This document shows, piece by piece, positions 22,532-35,990 of a stretch of 64,000 nucleotides of DNA. The notes beneath the pieces are model-generated. The model did not search any database. It was not told the origin of the DNA and worked only from the letters and a program-made list of their open reading frames with translations. A program made the position numbers and the translations under genes. The stretch is from Zeugodacus cucurbitae (lineage: Eukaryota; Arthropoda; Insecta; Diptera; Tephritidae), in NCBI RefSeq assembly GCF_028554725.1, contig NC_071670.1, forward strand, positions 33,660,001-33,724,000, written 5' to 3'. The number at the start of each line of letters is the position of its first letter. Position 1 is the first letter of the stretch.

Positions 22532-24146
22532 AGAGTGTACTTGCAAATAGATAGTACACCCACTCAGTAGCCACGGCTATAGACATAAAATAAAATGTAA
22601 TAAAAATGTATAATGGTGTATAACATTGGCGGCACCCGCAAACCGGTGCTTTGAAATGCTTACACACCTAAAGACATACCTAGACAAGTTCATTTTAGGG
22701 AGGTTAATACATATACATATATATATATACATATATACATACATACATTTATTCGAAAAATAATAACTTTTGTGATACAAATATATATATTCACACTGTC
22801 CGTTAATGGCATATCCACAGGTTAAGTTACATATTTATTTATACACGTTCTCTATTCTTTTGTGTATTTCACAAGCCATTTACCAATTTAGGCTCCAATG
22901 ACAGTGACCGGTTAATAGCTCATGACATGGTTGTGTATGTGTGGTTTGAGCTTTTGGAATTAGTAAATAAGTATTAATAACAAACACATTTTTTACCACA
23001 CTCAAGTTACGTTAAAGAAAAATCAATATATATTTTTACATACAATAACAATAACACATGTGGGCGTTTGAACAAAAATATATTTTTTCATAGGTATGTC
23101 CAAAGGGGCATAATAAGATAATATTTCAAAACTAGTTTTCAATATGTAAATTGTGTGGAAATATAACTATGGAAGTACTTTTTTAAACGGTAATTTTTTC
23201 GGATTTCTTATTCCGATATCCGATAACCAGAATGGTTTTGTAGTTATAACTACCAAAAAATAGCTATACTACTATTATTTCCGTCTGTATCACTGAAGTA
23301 GTTCCTTGTTCAATATGGAATATCGTTAAATTTTCATTCTGCGCACCAAAGACAATACGTCTTCAATATTCTTCGCTTAATGTACCGCAGTTATTTGCAC
23401 AAGCTTCAACAGATCCATTGTACAATTCTGGAGACAATATAAGCTCTTTTCAAAATCCTATCGCCCTGCTTCACAACATTACAATAATCGTCGAATAATA
23501 ATCATGGAACGCAACTCAAATATATTTGAATACTTTTCAATAAGGACTAGATTAATTTATTTTTAATTACAATTAAATTTTATACTTCTTAAACCTTTTC
23601 CACAAAGGAAAAATTCGTACATTTGTCCTTCACATATTTCTTTAAATCGCTGGCATTTTCATTAATCACAAAATGCTTTTAAATTCTGCGGATTTTACCT
23701 TCACCTCTTCCAAGTTGCATGAATAATTGCATTTGTGGCACATAAAGCGACGCTTAGCCAACCACTCTTATTTATATCGGTCACCATTGCAGTAGGTTTG
23801 AGTTGTTTTGCGGGATGTTGGAAATTCAGTTGACATTGCATTTTATTTCGTTTCTCTCTTACCTAAACAAAAACTTACTGTTGCAGCCGCTGCTTTGGAT
23901 TCGAGCTTTTAAGAAATGTCAATAGAAGAGGAAACATTGCAAATGGCCCTGAATTTGAGTTGATCTTTAGTTATACTGTGACGATGTCATATTAGAATCA
24001 CCGAGCGTATTTATGAGATGAAAACTTTTTTCCACCCCTTCAACAGATTTCGAATCAAATAGCTTTCAAAAATATTTTTAAGCCTTTTGAGTAAAATTAA
24101 TTTATTAAAAATTGCAACCATTCCAATTATTTTTGCAAATAATACA
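22532..24146. other. Intron, no gene recognised
   Basis: AT-rich sequence with a TATACATA microsatellite at about 22707-22748. No exon signals or transposon ends were found apart from the bordering elements. Confidence 0.5.
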
Positions 24147-24148
24147 TA

Positions 24149-25075
24149 CAGGGGGGCTGATGAAAGCCGCTACAAAAAAAAATTTAAAAAACTTTTTTCC
24201 TATTTAATGAATCTGGTTATTTTTTTTCTTTTTTGTTTTGCAGATTGACTTTTACATTTAACAAAAATGGATAACTGGGACACTGAAACAAGAATTTGGA
24301 TTGTCCGCCGCTATCACGCCCTGGAGTCCGTAGTTTCGGTTCAAAGAGAGTATAGGCGCACGTTTGGCGGCAATCCTCCGAGCAGATGGACCATAATGAG
24401 ACTTGTAAACAATTTTGCCGAGCATGGGACAGTCAACAGAAGACCTTACCATCGAAACCCTTCAGTTCGAACGGAGGAAACAATCGCTGCTTTAGCTGCT
24501 GCCATACAAAACAATCCACGTGTTTCGACAAGAAGCTTATCTGCTCAAATGGGTGTAAGCAGACAGTCATTACAGTCAATTATGCACAGAGATTTGGACT
24601 TATTCCCATATAAAATTCAAATGGCCAACAAATTGAACGCTGCAGACTTGCCGATTCGCTTGGAATTTTGACAGAAGATGCTTATGAGCTGATATCCAGA
24701 AACTCACATTCCGTTGGCAATCCAGGTCGCCTGACCTTACTGCACCTGACTTTTTCTTGTGGGGTTATTGCAAACAGGAAGTCTACAAAGCAAAACTAAC
24801 AAATTTGAATGAACTAAGGCAATCCATTCGAGAAACAATTGCGGCTATTCTCCGAACTCAACTCTCCGAACAGTAATGGACAACTTTTTGGTAAGATGCC
24901 GCACATGCATCAACGAGCAGGGGGGCATTTAAATTCCATTATTTTTAAAACTAATTAAGCCATATTTAATAAAATTGAATGAGCTTTAATATGAATAAAA
25001 GAAAAATGAAATCCATACACTGAAAAAAAAAATTATTTGAGTTTCTTAATGTAGCAAAATTCATCAGCCACCTTG
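24149..25075 (+). mobile_element. mariner-type DNA transposon, internally deleted
   Basis: The 927-bp element has inverted ends CAGGGGGGCTGATGAAAGCC... and, at the other side read on minus, CAAGGTGGCTGATGAATTTT..., both followed by GCTACA. It is flanked by TA dinucleotides (24147-24148, 25076-25077). It encodes the N-terminal DNA-binding half and the last part of a transposase but lacks the middle of the catalytic domain. Confidence 0.92.
24267..24930 (+). pseudogene. mariner-type transposase with internal deletion
   Basis: The 134-codon open frame starting MDNWDTETRIWIVRRYHALE has paired helix-turn-helix regions: VSVQREYRRTFGGNPPSRWT..., then NRRPYHRNPSVRTEETIAAL, ending HRDLDLFPYKIQMANKLNAA and DLPIRLEF. 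This layout matches insect mariner-family proteins often annotated as DUF4817 plus transposase. After the stop at 24671 the sequence jumps to the C-terminal region (AYELISRNSH, then in the next frame RPDLTAPDFFLWGYCKQEVY and KAKLTNLNELRQSIRETI). The central catalytic segment is missing and frameshifts follow, so no active enzyme can be made. Confidence 0.87.
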
Positions 25076-25077
25076 TA

Positions 25078-25676
25078 GGTATGTAGGAAGGGAACTAATT
25101 AATGTACTTATAAATACTACCCTGACAGACTGATCGAACTTGACGAGACTCCTGGCAGGCGTTCAAATGAAATAAATAAACAGAGATCAGTTATTAATTT
25201 TTCCACATAGTACTCGCATTACTTTTTCTAAATTTCACCAGCCAATGTATGGAAGCTTTAATGAAAATTATTAGATCGAAATAATTTCACTTAAGTCTCC
25301 TTGAGTATGGTTAATATGCATGAGATAGAATTTTATGTGCTGCATAAATTCACTTACAACCACTCTCCCTTCAAACCAACTGATGCATAATGAAATTAAC
25401 GTGTTTGTATTTTAAATATAAATACTCAAATAGATTTTACTTAATTTACTCGCAAATGCTTCAGATTTTTTGCATGTTTGGGCCATAAATATCAGCTACG
25501 TTTCAGTTGCTTCCGAAATGAAGTCTTGGTATGGGTTTTTTACTTCCAGGAGGAACTTGTGGGAGAACTGAGAAGAGTCTAAAAGTTTTTTTTTAATTGT
25601 ACAAACAAAAACAATCATTAATGGAGAAAATGTGTTTCTCTCCCTCCTTTTCTAAAATGTATACGTATTTGATACT
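25078..25676. other. Intron, nothing recognised
   Basis: AT-rich DNA between the mariner-type element and the RTE fragment. No motif seen. Confidence 0.45.
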
Positions 25677-25885
25677 TCTCCAGCCTGTTAAATGACAGTG
25701 AAAGTATAACACCAGGAGATGGCGAATCCGATTGACCAATCAACGACGATGGAGCAGATGTTCCATTGCCCGACCGTGAAGAAATTCGAATAGCAATTAT
25801 CCGCTTGAAGAACAACAAGGCATCGGGGCCCGATGGATTACTGGCTGAGCTATTCTAATACGGCGGCGAAAAGCATCAGCTTCTT
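25677..25885 (+). mobile_element. RTE retrotransposon fragment
   Basis: About 200 bp matching 49025-49240 of the RTE copy at 48 kb: 'aatgacagtgaaagtataacaccaggagatggcgaa' through 'gaagaaattcgaatagcaattatccgcttgaagaacaacaaggc' to 'tattctaatacggcggcgaaaagcatcagcttcttt'. Both ends are truncated, and the flanks are not RTE. It lies on the strand opposite to the host gene. Confidence 0.88.
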
Positions 25886-26077
25886 TTATACGCTAAGTAC
25901 AACCGAAAAATATATAATACATAATATTATTTGTAATATGCACGATATCTGACAAACAAAAGTTACGTTTTAAGAGTTTTATGCGCTATTTTTCATATTG
26001 GCTCATATTAAATTTGGTACAGAAACAACAATAATATATATATAATTCTTAACGGTAGTTATTGGGTGTGAACTCAC

Positions 26078-26161
26078 TGGAAGAGCATACGCCAGCGCCC
26101 GGTGGCGGATATGAGAACCAAAATTGATTTGCCAGTTTGGTGGGGGTGCCCAGGGGGCTAT
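26078..26161 (-). CDS. Host gene exon 2
   Basis: An 84-nt exon, phase 1 at both ends. The acceptor is TTTTATTGTAG before ATAGCCCC; the donor is CCA|GTGAGT. Coding reads SPLGTPTKLANQFWFSYPPP then GAGVCSS. The initial AT completes a codon with the G left by the 29011-29077 exon (giving Asp). The final A completes a codon with AC of the 16679 exon (giving Asn), so three exons share one open frame. If the donor is skipped, the frame ends shortly afterwards in TAA (EFTPNNYR-stop), so a short isoform is conceivable. I do not recognise the protein. Confidence 0.75.
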
Positions 26162-27273
26162 CTACAATAAAAGAGGAAATAATGGAAATTTATGTGATAA
26201 GAATATGTATAAAATAAAATATAGAATAATATATTTGTAAATAATAAGCATCGAAAATTGATTGGTTGCACTGACCGCAATACAGATAGTTGTTGTGTTA
26301 CTCAAAATTTAATAATTCACAAACTCTATTGACACCTATCATCATTGACTATAAAATTCACAGAATTGTCAACGGTCAAATTGAGTCGTGCCAAACAATC
26401 ATATGGATGCAATAGCTTTTGTTGTTGTTAGTGGAACTACTTGGCTACATGGCAGGCGCTCGCACACATTTTGACACTTGCCAAAATTCGGTATTATGAG
26501 ATTTTCAGTTTCACACCAGTCAAACAAGTCAAACTAAACGAGACGAGATGGAATAACAACTGTTCAGAGGCATCGGTACACGAGTGTCAGATCCAAAGGG
26601 GTACTTGGACAGTCTGTATTATGGATTTAATGAGTAGATTGATTTATAATAGAACTAAGGTCTCCCAATGAGATCACGTTTATATTTTGTTTGAGTTTAT
26701 ATATATAGTTTAAGAGAAATGCGCAAATTTGTAAAAAAAAAATTCTTCTACTCCATAACATTCTACAATATTTCTCGAAATTCTTCATAATAAATGATTA
26801 CAAACTTGTTCACTGTCAGTTTGATCGGACATTTCTTCTTCCTTTTTTCGCTGTTAAATTTTACCGTTACAACTTTTACTTGTCATTTTTTCGCATGACA
26901 CTTATATTTCTTAATCAAAGAACGTTTTTCTCTTCTCACAGAACATACTCGACATGGCTGATATTGAATTTGACACAAATTTATTGGCAATTAGGTACTG
27001 AATGGCAATTACTTATATATGAGGTTGAGGCTGCTGAACTTTATTAATTGGCAATTAAAATGGATAGCTGGCCGTATATACATACATATATATGAATAAA
27101 TTTGAAAAATATCAGCCGTGTTTAATATTTGAAATGCAATTATTATTAAATTATATTTAAAATTTTATTTAATTTACTATTCAAGCTATAGGGCGCTGTC
27201 GAAATTTAAAATTCTCTAAAGCTGTTTTACCTATGTTAAATTTCACGTATGTTTTTCCTTTTTAAGTATTATC
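26162..27273. other. Intron 1 of the host gene, first part
   Basis: No exon or transposon recognised. Open frames here are short and unsupported. Confidence 0.45.
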
Positions 27274-27485
27274 AAGAAAGGAAGGGCTAAATAACACACA
27301 ATTCGACCCATCTATTCGGCATATAGTCCACCAGAATATCGAGAATCACTATATAGAAATGGGGCTAATTCCCTGACCGTTATTACTTAAGTAACCGAAT
27401 CAGATGGGCTTCAAAATTGTGGTAAATGGGTAGTAGGCGTGATTGTAAACCGACTACGTCCATTTTCAAACTGTTTACGTAAACA
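27274..27485 (+). repeat. Tephritid repeat, degenerate fragment
   Basis: AAGGAAGGGCTAA is followed directly by 'ataacacacaattcgacccatctattcggcatatagtcc', and then 'gtagtaggcgtgattgtaaaccgactacg'. These match internal parts of the 37136 copy with the hairpin section deleted. The right-hand portion is absent. Confidence 0.7.
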
Positions 27486-29010
27486 AATGTCAGCATTTCT
27501 TATGCAAAATATGAATCCGTATATATCGGTCAATATGTAATTAAAAACATCAGGTAAGAGTAAAAATTCTCTGGGTTCAGGAGACATTTATGAGCAGACC
27601 AAATTAGAAAAAGACCGAAAGTAAAAGATTTATGTGTGTCATAGAAGGGTAAGAAGACTGAATCGAAAAACACGTCCTGCTGCATGATCTGGGGCCTATC
27701 TCGAACTTCTACTTCCATTTATCAACATAGCTTTCATTTCGAGTGTGAGAATGATAAACGTATAGTATTAAATAAAACTCAAATTAAAACACTATATTTC
27801 TATAGATAAACCAAAATATTTTTTTCTTTTGTTTGCTAAATAAATGCCTCAATTAGAGACTCTTGCTTAAACAACTCAACGGTTTTATTTGTTTTTATAT
27901 CTCATCCTTTCCTTATTAAACAAAATTCGTATATAATTTAATAATTTCTATGTTTGTTTGTTTACTACATTTAGTGTCTTAATTATGCAGTTTTTATTGC
28001 ATGTAACAAGAAAATTTATTTGTTTACAAACCGTCTGTGGGTGATCGCATTAAAACTCGTGTTAATTAGGTGTTCGGCTGAAAAGTAACAGAGCAAATTT
28101 CGTCTGTAAACACTAAGAAGGGAAATGTTTGACCGTGAAATTAATATCTCCGAATATTAAATTTAAAAAGATGTCAGCGACGGTGTGTTATATTGTATAC
28201 AGTACTCTATTAATAAGCAGCAGAAGACAATATTTATTACTCATGCCAACTTAAAAGTTTTGTAGAGACTATTGAATAAATAAAGGGTTGAGAACATTTC
28301 GCAAATAATTTTGTGGAATGCTGTCGAGTAGACAATTTGTTTGAATTAAATTTCGTACACAGTTGACATCCCTCCTTAAAAATATTTTCAACAAGAAGGC
28401 TATTAATCACATTGTAATAAACCATTTTGACTAAGAATTTTCAGATAGATTCTTTTAAGAATTAATTTCGACAGAAAATGACGGTTTACCATTACATAAA
28501 ATTTAAACCAATGGCAAACTTTCTCACAAATGTTTTGAGCTGTTGACTTCCTTAAAATTACTAATTTGTATACCCATGGGACAGTGTTTATTTCGCTTAT
28601 AAAGTATTTTTACTTAAAACTTAAATTTTATAAAAAACAATTTTAGATTTATCAATTTTTATTAGAATTAACATTTTAACAGCTGGCAACAATTTAAAAA
28701 GTGATAATAATAAAATAGTGTAAACTTTATTAAACGTTTTCAGTTAATGTTTTATTATAAAATTGTTCACTCCCACTTTTCAACTTGCGGCAACGCCATC
28801 AGCTATTTAAACCATAGTATTATTGAAATGAACATATCAAGATAATTAATGAATTTAGCAGTATAAAACCATGCTCCTCCCTGAATTTTGTTCCGCAACA
28901 CAATTTCGTTGCCTTCAGTCAATTTTATTACTTTACTTTCAAAACTGAAAACTAAAATTTAAATCATTTCTCCTTATTTCTACTTAGGTGACGTATTGGC
29001 TCCGACTAAC
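27486..29010. other. Intron 1 of the host gene, second part
   Basis: AT-rich, no feature recognised. Confidence 0.45.
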
Positions 29011-29077
29011 CTTGTTTATTCACTGTCATTTGTGGTGTCTGCGTTTGCCGCAAAAGCTCATTATGTGAATCGCACAT
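29011..29077 (-). CDS. Host gene start exon
   Basis: ATG at 29077 in the context AAAAATGTG opens a 22-codon frame, MCDSHNELLRQTQTPQMTVN then KQ, plus one base. It ends at the donor CAAG|GTTAGT. The leftover G joins in phase with AT of the 26161 exon. Upstream sequence on minus lacks an acceptor close to the ATG, and no upstream in-frame ATG is evident, so I take this as a first coding exon. Downstream exons in order are 26078, 16582, 15985 and 15448, giving a transcript that crosses more than 13 kb of introns. The short length makes it the least certain member of the model, but the phase agreement is supportive. Confidence 0.6.
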
Positions 29078-32000
29078 TTTTAGAATATTTCGCTTAAAAT
29101 AATAACTACAATTTATTTAACTGATTCATTCATGAGATTATTTAAACTTCAATTTCAATTAGTTACTGATCACTACGAGATCTATATTTAAACCATACAA
29201 CAATTAATATTTGTTTACAAAATTTAATTATTTAAATTTGCTTATGGCCACTGGTTGCAGAAAACTCGTGAGCACTTTTCATACAACACCAAACAGTTTC
29301 ACACATAATAAACGCTTAATATTGCGTCAATGTCGTTATTATTTTTGTCGAAGCTTCCGAAAGAAATCGAATTTCAATTCGCAAATTCAATGATTTTCAC
29401 AACATATTAACACCAAAAGCAGCCGTAAAGTGAAATGCTAAAGAGCTTATTTCTCAAATTAGCTTCTCCAAATAAACAGAAAATAAAATTTCACCACACA
29501 CAACGCCAGCCGTTAAAAGACAAACTGTCGCTTTTGCAACTCAATACAATTTTTAAGTATTTTTCGTGATAGAAAATTTTCATACGAAATTTTTTCGGAT
29601 TTTCCATTTTGTTTTGTTGCCAAAAATACAGTGGACGCGTGAAGTGGGGGCCCAAAGTTATTAGCAGTGCCGCGATGCCTGGCTTTTGCCATCACGCACC
29701 GCTTACCGCTGTCAAGGCAAGTGCTGATTTTCGTTTATTCCGCCGAGTTTAAATTTCAAATTCATTTTCCAGCACAGTAAGACGTTGGAGAAACCAAACA
29801 AGTGGTCGGGGGAAAAAGTTTGCAGTGAACATTGACAATATTGAATATCAAAATTAATATATTTCATTTTCTTCTTTCACCAGTAAACTTTTACGAAGAT
29901 CACTTTTACTTGGCGCAACTTTTGTGGCAAATAAACTATTCTAAAATGTTTGCAGGCCAATTTTCACTTTACACACACCAACACAAGCACATTATTAATA
30001 TGGAATTCGCTAATTTAATTCTTAAGGGAGAGGTAAGGGTTTCAGCGTAAAAAACACTTTTTTTGTGATTTTTTATCTCAAATATCGATAAAGCATTTTT
30101 ATTCAACCCTTCCATACGTTATTGAGCATAGTTTTGACTATGTTCAGTTAAATTTTCTATGTTTAGTTAAATTTTAAACAAATCTTCCCCCCAACGTTCT
30201 CTGATTATTTTTTTTTTATTTAAAATTTTTTGGCGGCCATCTAAAGTGTGAGCCGTTATTTTCGACTAAAATTTCCGTCATTTTCAGGGTAGGAAACACC
30301 CTTAATGTTAAAAAAAAAAAATTTACAAACGTAGGGGGGAGGTATGAATTTTATATGAAGAAAATGTGTACAAAGTTTGAAATGAATCGGTCGAGTAGTT
30401 TTCAAATGGCAATGAACACGGACTTCGAAAAAGTACACATTATGTGGTTTTGTTATAATTTTCATTGATTTGTTACATGGTGTATCCACGCGGAATCCAT
30501 ATAGTCATTTTTCATTCGCAAATATTCAAAAATATATTCTGTGAATTTTTGTTGTTTTGGTTTCATAAGGGTTGTTACTAGTAATATAATGTAATTCAAA
30601 CCAAACTATTTTTTAAAAGATTTCTGTTGAAAATAATTTTGAAAAGGCTTGCCATTTTATAGAATTAAAAATCTTAATTATAAAGAGATTTTTTTAAACG
30701 TTGATAATTTTAAGTTCTATGTAAGAAAAATAATTTTGTTTAATCAGAAGTTTGGCTTTTTAAGTATTAAACTAACTATTTTCCAATTCGGTAAAATAAA
30801 GATATCGTCTATTCTAAATATATTTTATGGAACATATTTGTAAAAAGTTTACCTAACAAGTCTCTTTGAAATTGTTTCGCAGTAATTTAAACAATACATT
30901 TGTTTATATTTCAGAAACAATACAAAATCGTCAACTCCCACACATGCGTTTGTTTAATATTCAACAGTTGAACAGTTGAACAGCTGTGTGTATATCTTTT
31001 TTAGGTTCCAACGAAAAATCCCATTGTTCTGCCTCCAAAGAGCTCGAGGTCATGGTTACCGCAATGCCCTTACTCAAACGAATTCAAACATGAGTGTAGG
31101 CGGGAGCAGATCTCTATGTAGGTTAAAGCACTGGTAGAATTCATGTTAAATATAGAAAAAATATGTCATAACTTGCATATATTATTATATGAGTTCACAG
31201 TGGTGCGTTTGTTGCATCTCAGATACATATATATGTAAATACTTACTTAGTTTGTACATACACACTTGCATGAATATTGGTGAATATAATTTCGAATGTG
31301 TTATTTTGTTTACTATTGTTGTTGCTGTACAATTTTACTTTGTTCGTGCACTTTCAAAAAGATTAAAAGAAACCTAAAATGCATAAATAAAAGTATTGAA
31401 TGAGCTTATACTTTTGTCGTCCCACCAATTCTAGCTGCATGTGTGCTGCTTTGAATAATCCACATAAACAGCATAGTAAATAGAAAATATTATTTAATTT
31501 ATATTTTTTTATTAAACACATTTTTGCAATACCAATATTCCTTTGCAAAAATTTTTTAATATTTTATACTCTGACAATAAAATCTTTTTTCCATCATAAG
31601 CGAGTAAAAGATATTATTTATATAACTGAAATGCCTACTTCGATTATACAAATTAATTTAAAAATGTTAGTTGAAATATTGATTAAAATATATTTTCAGA
31701 GAACTTTCAGGATTTAGTGTGGATTTCAGATTATTAGATTATTTCGTTCACCCAACAGTTGTTTATAGTACCTGAACCTAATCGAAATACAGAGATATAA
31801 CTAGATGGTTATAGACATCAAAATGTTTGTTTTATTTAAATATGTACATATACTATATAATTGACCATGTACATGATATAATCATTCGTGAAGGTTTTAC
31901 TAACCATTAGTGATAGAACAGGATGTTATATGCTAGGATTTTCAATGGGAGGATTATGGATTTTAAATAAAAATTGGTGCCACCTCTTTCTATGTTCAAC

Positions 32001-35000
32001 TACACATTTGTAACTCACATTCTAGAACAATTAGTTTCAGTAAGACTTGTGTGCGAATATATTTTTAGAATCCTTATAGTATGGGCAATAAAATTATTTT
32101 TTTAAGAATAACTTTGCAAACGGAAATGAGCGATTGTATAAATATCTATAACAGAGGCTGCCTTATGTTTTGAATAATTGTCATATTCCTTTCCGCCCAA
32201 CGTTGGATTTTCGTCGAAACTAGATTATATCTAAAATTCAATAACACTTTTATTGATAAATTTTCTTCAAATCTCAGTTATTGCCAATTTTATTTAGACG
32301 AGAGTTTTTCCTAATAAAATTAAGTAATTTTTACAGCTCTCAATTACTAATTGTTTAAGATATACTGTTATAGTGGAATGATACATTTGTGTTGTGAATA
32401 TATAAATATTTGTATAAGGTACATAAGAATGAAATATTCTCTTTAAGGAAAGAATGAAAGCTTTGTTCGGGAAAACTGTAGAAATTTATAAAATACTAGA
32501 ACATTAAATTCCTGAAGTTTTATTTACTTTGCTTTTTAATCAAAAAGTAGTTTCCAAACTATATTTTACAAAGACGAAGAATAATCAATTTATAGCAGAT
32601 ATGGTAATTTAAATTATGGGGTCTGAAGGGAAAACTTGATGAATTATGAGAAAAAAAGCAGCAGAAAAATGAAGGCCAATTGAACACCGCCTTCATAGAA
32701 TGAGATATAAATTGAAAACATTAGGAACAAAGTTGAACATACGCCTCATGAGCGAGGGTGCAGTGACGCTCATTGTGCCTCGAAGTGGAGCGAGAAAGTG
32801 AATCTGAAGAATGACACGGCAAGTGCCACACGGAATAGAAAAAACGTGTTAGGTGAAGTAGAGAAGGTGTGCGCAAGTATGTGGATAGGTTGCATAGATG
32901 ATGATTGAGGGTAACCTAATATGCTCCCACTTTGCTAAGTACTTACTATGTATGTATATATGGATGAGAATACATTTCTGAGCGAGGGCACATCTGCTGT
33001 GCCAGCCATGCAACAAAAATGAAATGGATAAAAATCGAAGCAGCAACATTAAACATGAACACTCAAAAGGAAATAGAGTGTAAAGGAATTAAAGTGCATG
33101 GGAAGCAGTAGTTGGATCGGGGATGTGACATTAATAGCATACATCAGCATTGCACTCGATTAATAAAAATTATGTCAAATAGAGCAAGAAGCTCAATGAA
33201 AAGCTATTCACAAAGGCGACTCATATAAAAAGGCAGCATGTTCATCGAGAAGAGAAAACGCTATAAGTCTAGAGAGTGCAAATATACGTAGATATAAACC
33301 ATTCCAAAATGCGAGTGAGATTTACCAAATATGTACTTTGATAAACAACGTAATGGCTAATGTTATTTCTTTTTTTTTTTCAGTGTAAAGGAGTAAAAGT
33401 GTATTGTAACCCTAGATTAAAATCATGTTTAACTATAGACTAGCCACCGTAGACCAGAAATTAAGTGTTTACATAAAACTCACGACTAACAAGAGTATAG
33501 TTTGAAGGTTAAGTTTCTTCAGACGAACTAAATACATTACTCGAAGTAATGTTAATAACCGCAGAGATCTAGGTTATGCATGTTAGGTTTTTCCAAACGC
33601 GTTTAAGATATAACCTATAAATAACTATTGATAAGGGCTATCTAATTTTAAGTATATTTTTCAATTTACTTATAAATATCATAAAGCTTAACTATGCTTC
33701 AATACTTCCAACTGCTACCTACTACATAGTTTTCAAATGCGATGAACATGATTTCTGAAGTATTAAAATTCCCACGTCTACGAGCTGGGTATTCTTATCA
33801 GCTCAACATGATAAAAGAACTAATGATTTTAAAGTTAATTTCGACAGATAAAAATAAGTTTTATTTAATCCCCTATCTCCCTATAAAAATTATACGATTC
33901 TTTGAACAACTGTTGGCCATTACTGTTAGTGTCCATTAACGAAATACATGCATATATGTACTGAAACTACTATTTATAATTTGTACCTGGAATTAATTGT
34001 TGCGGTTCAAAGGAGATTTATGGCTTTAAATCTGTGCTCATTTAAATATTGTCACCATTTTATTTATGTATGTAGAATAGCTATTTTACATCCAAATAAA
34101 ATTTATTATTTGTGTGACCAAATCGCATTAATTCGTGGGTGAATAGAACACACAAATCAGCACATAAATACAAATTTCGAAATACATTTGTCAATGCGAA
34201 GCATTCTGAAGCCAGAATATGTTTTCAAAAGCAAAATAAAAAAAATGTTTTGAAAGCAAATTTCGCCTACATTGCTGGAATAAATAGAAACATTTAGCAC
34301 AAATTTAGTTGTGCAGACTTATGTTCATGCGAGGCATTTTTGTGATTCAATATAGCTACATAGCTACATAACTACATTTGCTCAGAGTCGGAGCCCTTTT
34401 TATATTACTCTCGGTGGACCTTTTTCACCAGCAGAAATGTATTCATTCATTACATGCCTTTCTAGCTGGTTGTCACATGACTAATGAAGATATACATAGT
34501 TACCCTCATCCACGTACACCAGCACATAAATGACAAATGAGACAAAAAGATTGTCCGGTATACTAACAAATAAGCAACAAAATGTGTATTAGCATTCCTA
34601 ACATGAGTTGACTATTTCACGAACTTCATGTGATAATAGGTATCGTAGCAGAAGGTAAAATTACCATATGTAGCCTAGAAATATTGTCAGATTCATAGCA
34701 CAAATAAAAATATCATTGATTATAAAAAAAAAACAGTTGAATCTGAATAACAAGAATTTTAGCTGTTTAGGCGTCGGAAGAGTTCATCAGCTTCTTATAA
34801 ATTTTCTTTAAGTATGAAGTTGTATTGTTATCAACAATCGGTGTGAAGGATGTTACTCATACGTCATGGTGTACACATATTATTGCATTATTACAAAATG
34901 AAGTTTATATTTATAATACAATAATATAATAAATTTAAATAAATTCTCGATAAGCCTGCACAAAAGCAAAATATAGCTCAGTATAAAAATTTATTTAATA

Positions 35001-35359
35001 TTGGAAACTAGAACAGTGAATAGCCTTAAAATTAGTAAGTATAACTAAAGAAAGATGTTCAAATACCAGAAAAGCATTCGAACTTTTATAATATTAATGA
35101 TAATTGGTATACATAAAAGCTTAAAGGAAAATTTTGGCTGGCCTTAGATATAAGAAAAGGCAATAAAAAAATAAATATTTTCCTAAGTTTAAATATTGTT
35201 TAGAGTTCAGTTAAGGGAAAAAGTGTCTACAAGTATATATTACACAATTTATATTATATAATATAGGTACGTGAAAATATATTCAAATGCAAAGAAAGAC
35301 CTACTTACATATCTATTACAGTGCATTTAGCATTGCCATATTCACAATATAACTGTGAA
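29078..35359. other. Upstream/intergenic AT-rich DNA
   Basis: The part 29400-29830, less AT-rich (for example 'gtggacgcgtgaagtgggggcccaaag'), could be the promoter/leader of the start exon at 29077. Around 30180-30500 there is an old repeat with the motif 'acaaagtttgaaatgaatcggtcgagtag', common in non-autonomous fly transposons, but no ends were found. From 30500 to 35359 I recognise nothing coding. Short tracts such as (T)n at 33370 and an approximately 20-bp ATATTATATAATATA tract near 35250 occur. Confidence 0.4.
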
Positions 35360-35990
35360 AATACATTCGATGCCATTATGAATTGAACTCGATTTCTTTT
35401 GCATGGCCACCATGGGCACGCTTCCAAAAGTCCACACTTTGAACCCAATTTTTGACAGTTTTCAAGTATAAATCGCCTGATACTGTTATAATTTCACATT
35501 CGATATTCGTACGAAATTCATCAATCGTCGCTGGCTTGTTGACATAGACCATAGACTTGACGTAGCCCCACAGGAAATAGTCTAACGGCGTCAAATCGTA
35601 CGACCGAGGCGACCAATTGACTCGGCCGTCATGTTGGAACCACAAATTGTCCAAGTTCGGGCCAAAAATATTCGGTTATCACTCAGCGGTAACGATTCCC
35701 CATCACAGTAAAGTGCCGATCTTGATCATTACGGAAGAAGTACGGCCCAATGACGCGCCGCCGGCCCATAAACTACATCAAACCGTAATTTTTTCGGGAT
35801 GCAATGGTGACTCAAGGAGTAGGTGTGGATTGCTGTCTGACCAATGACACATATTATGCTTATTGACGAAGCCCTCAGCCAAAAATGGGCCTCTTAAAGT
35901 TGAGGCCTCGATGAAATCAGGCGTGTGATATGACATCTGCGTAAGTGCATACAAATTGTATATTGACCAAATTATCATTAATATAATTGT
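35360..35990 (-). pseudogene. mariner-family transposase remnant
   Basis: Minus frames give, in order, GFVNKHNMCHWSDSNPHLLL, HPEKITV, RVIGPYFFRNDQDRHFTVMG, NRYR, ITEYFWPELDNLWFQHDGR, VNWSPRSYDLTPLDYFLWGY and VKSMVYVNKPATIDEFRTNI. This is the catalytic half of an insect mariner-family transposase. Stops and frameshifts interrupt the first part, and about 20 residues usually present between WFQHDGA and VNWSPRS are deleted. No N-terminal half and no terminal inverted repeats were identified, so the copy is truncated. It is the same family as 60903-61490. Confidence 0.87.

Noticed and set aside
22707..22748. TATACATA tract as a regulatory element
   Set aside because: Simple microsatellite; no other evidence.
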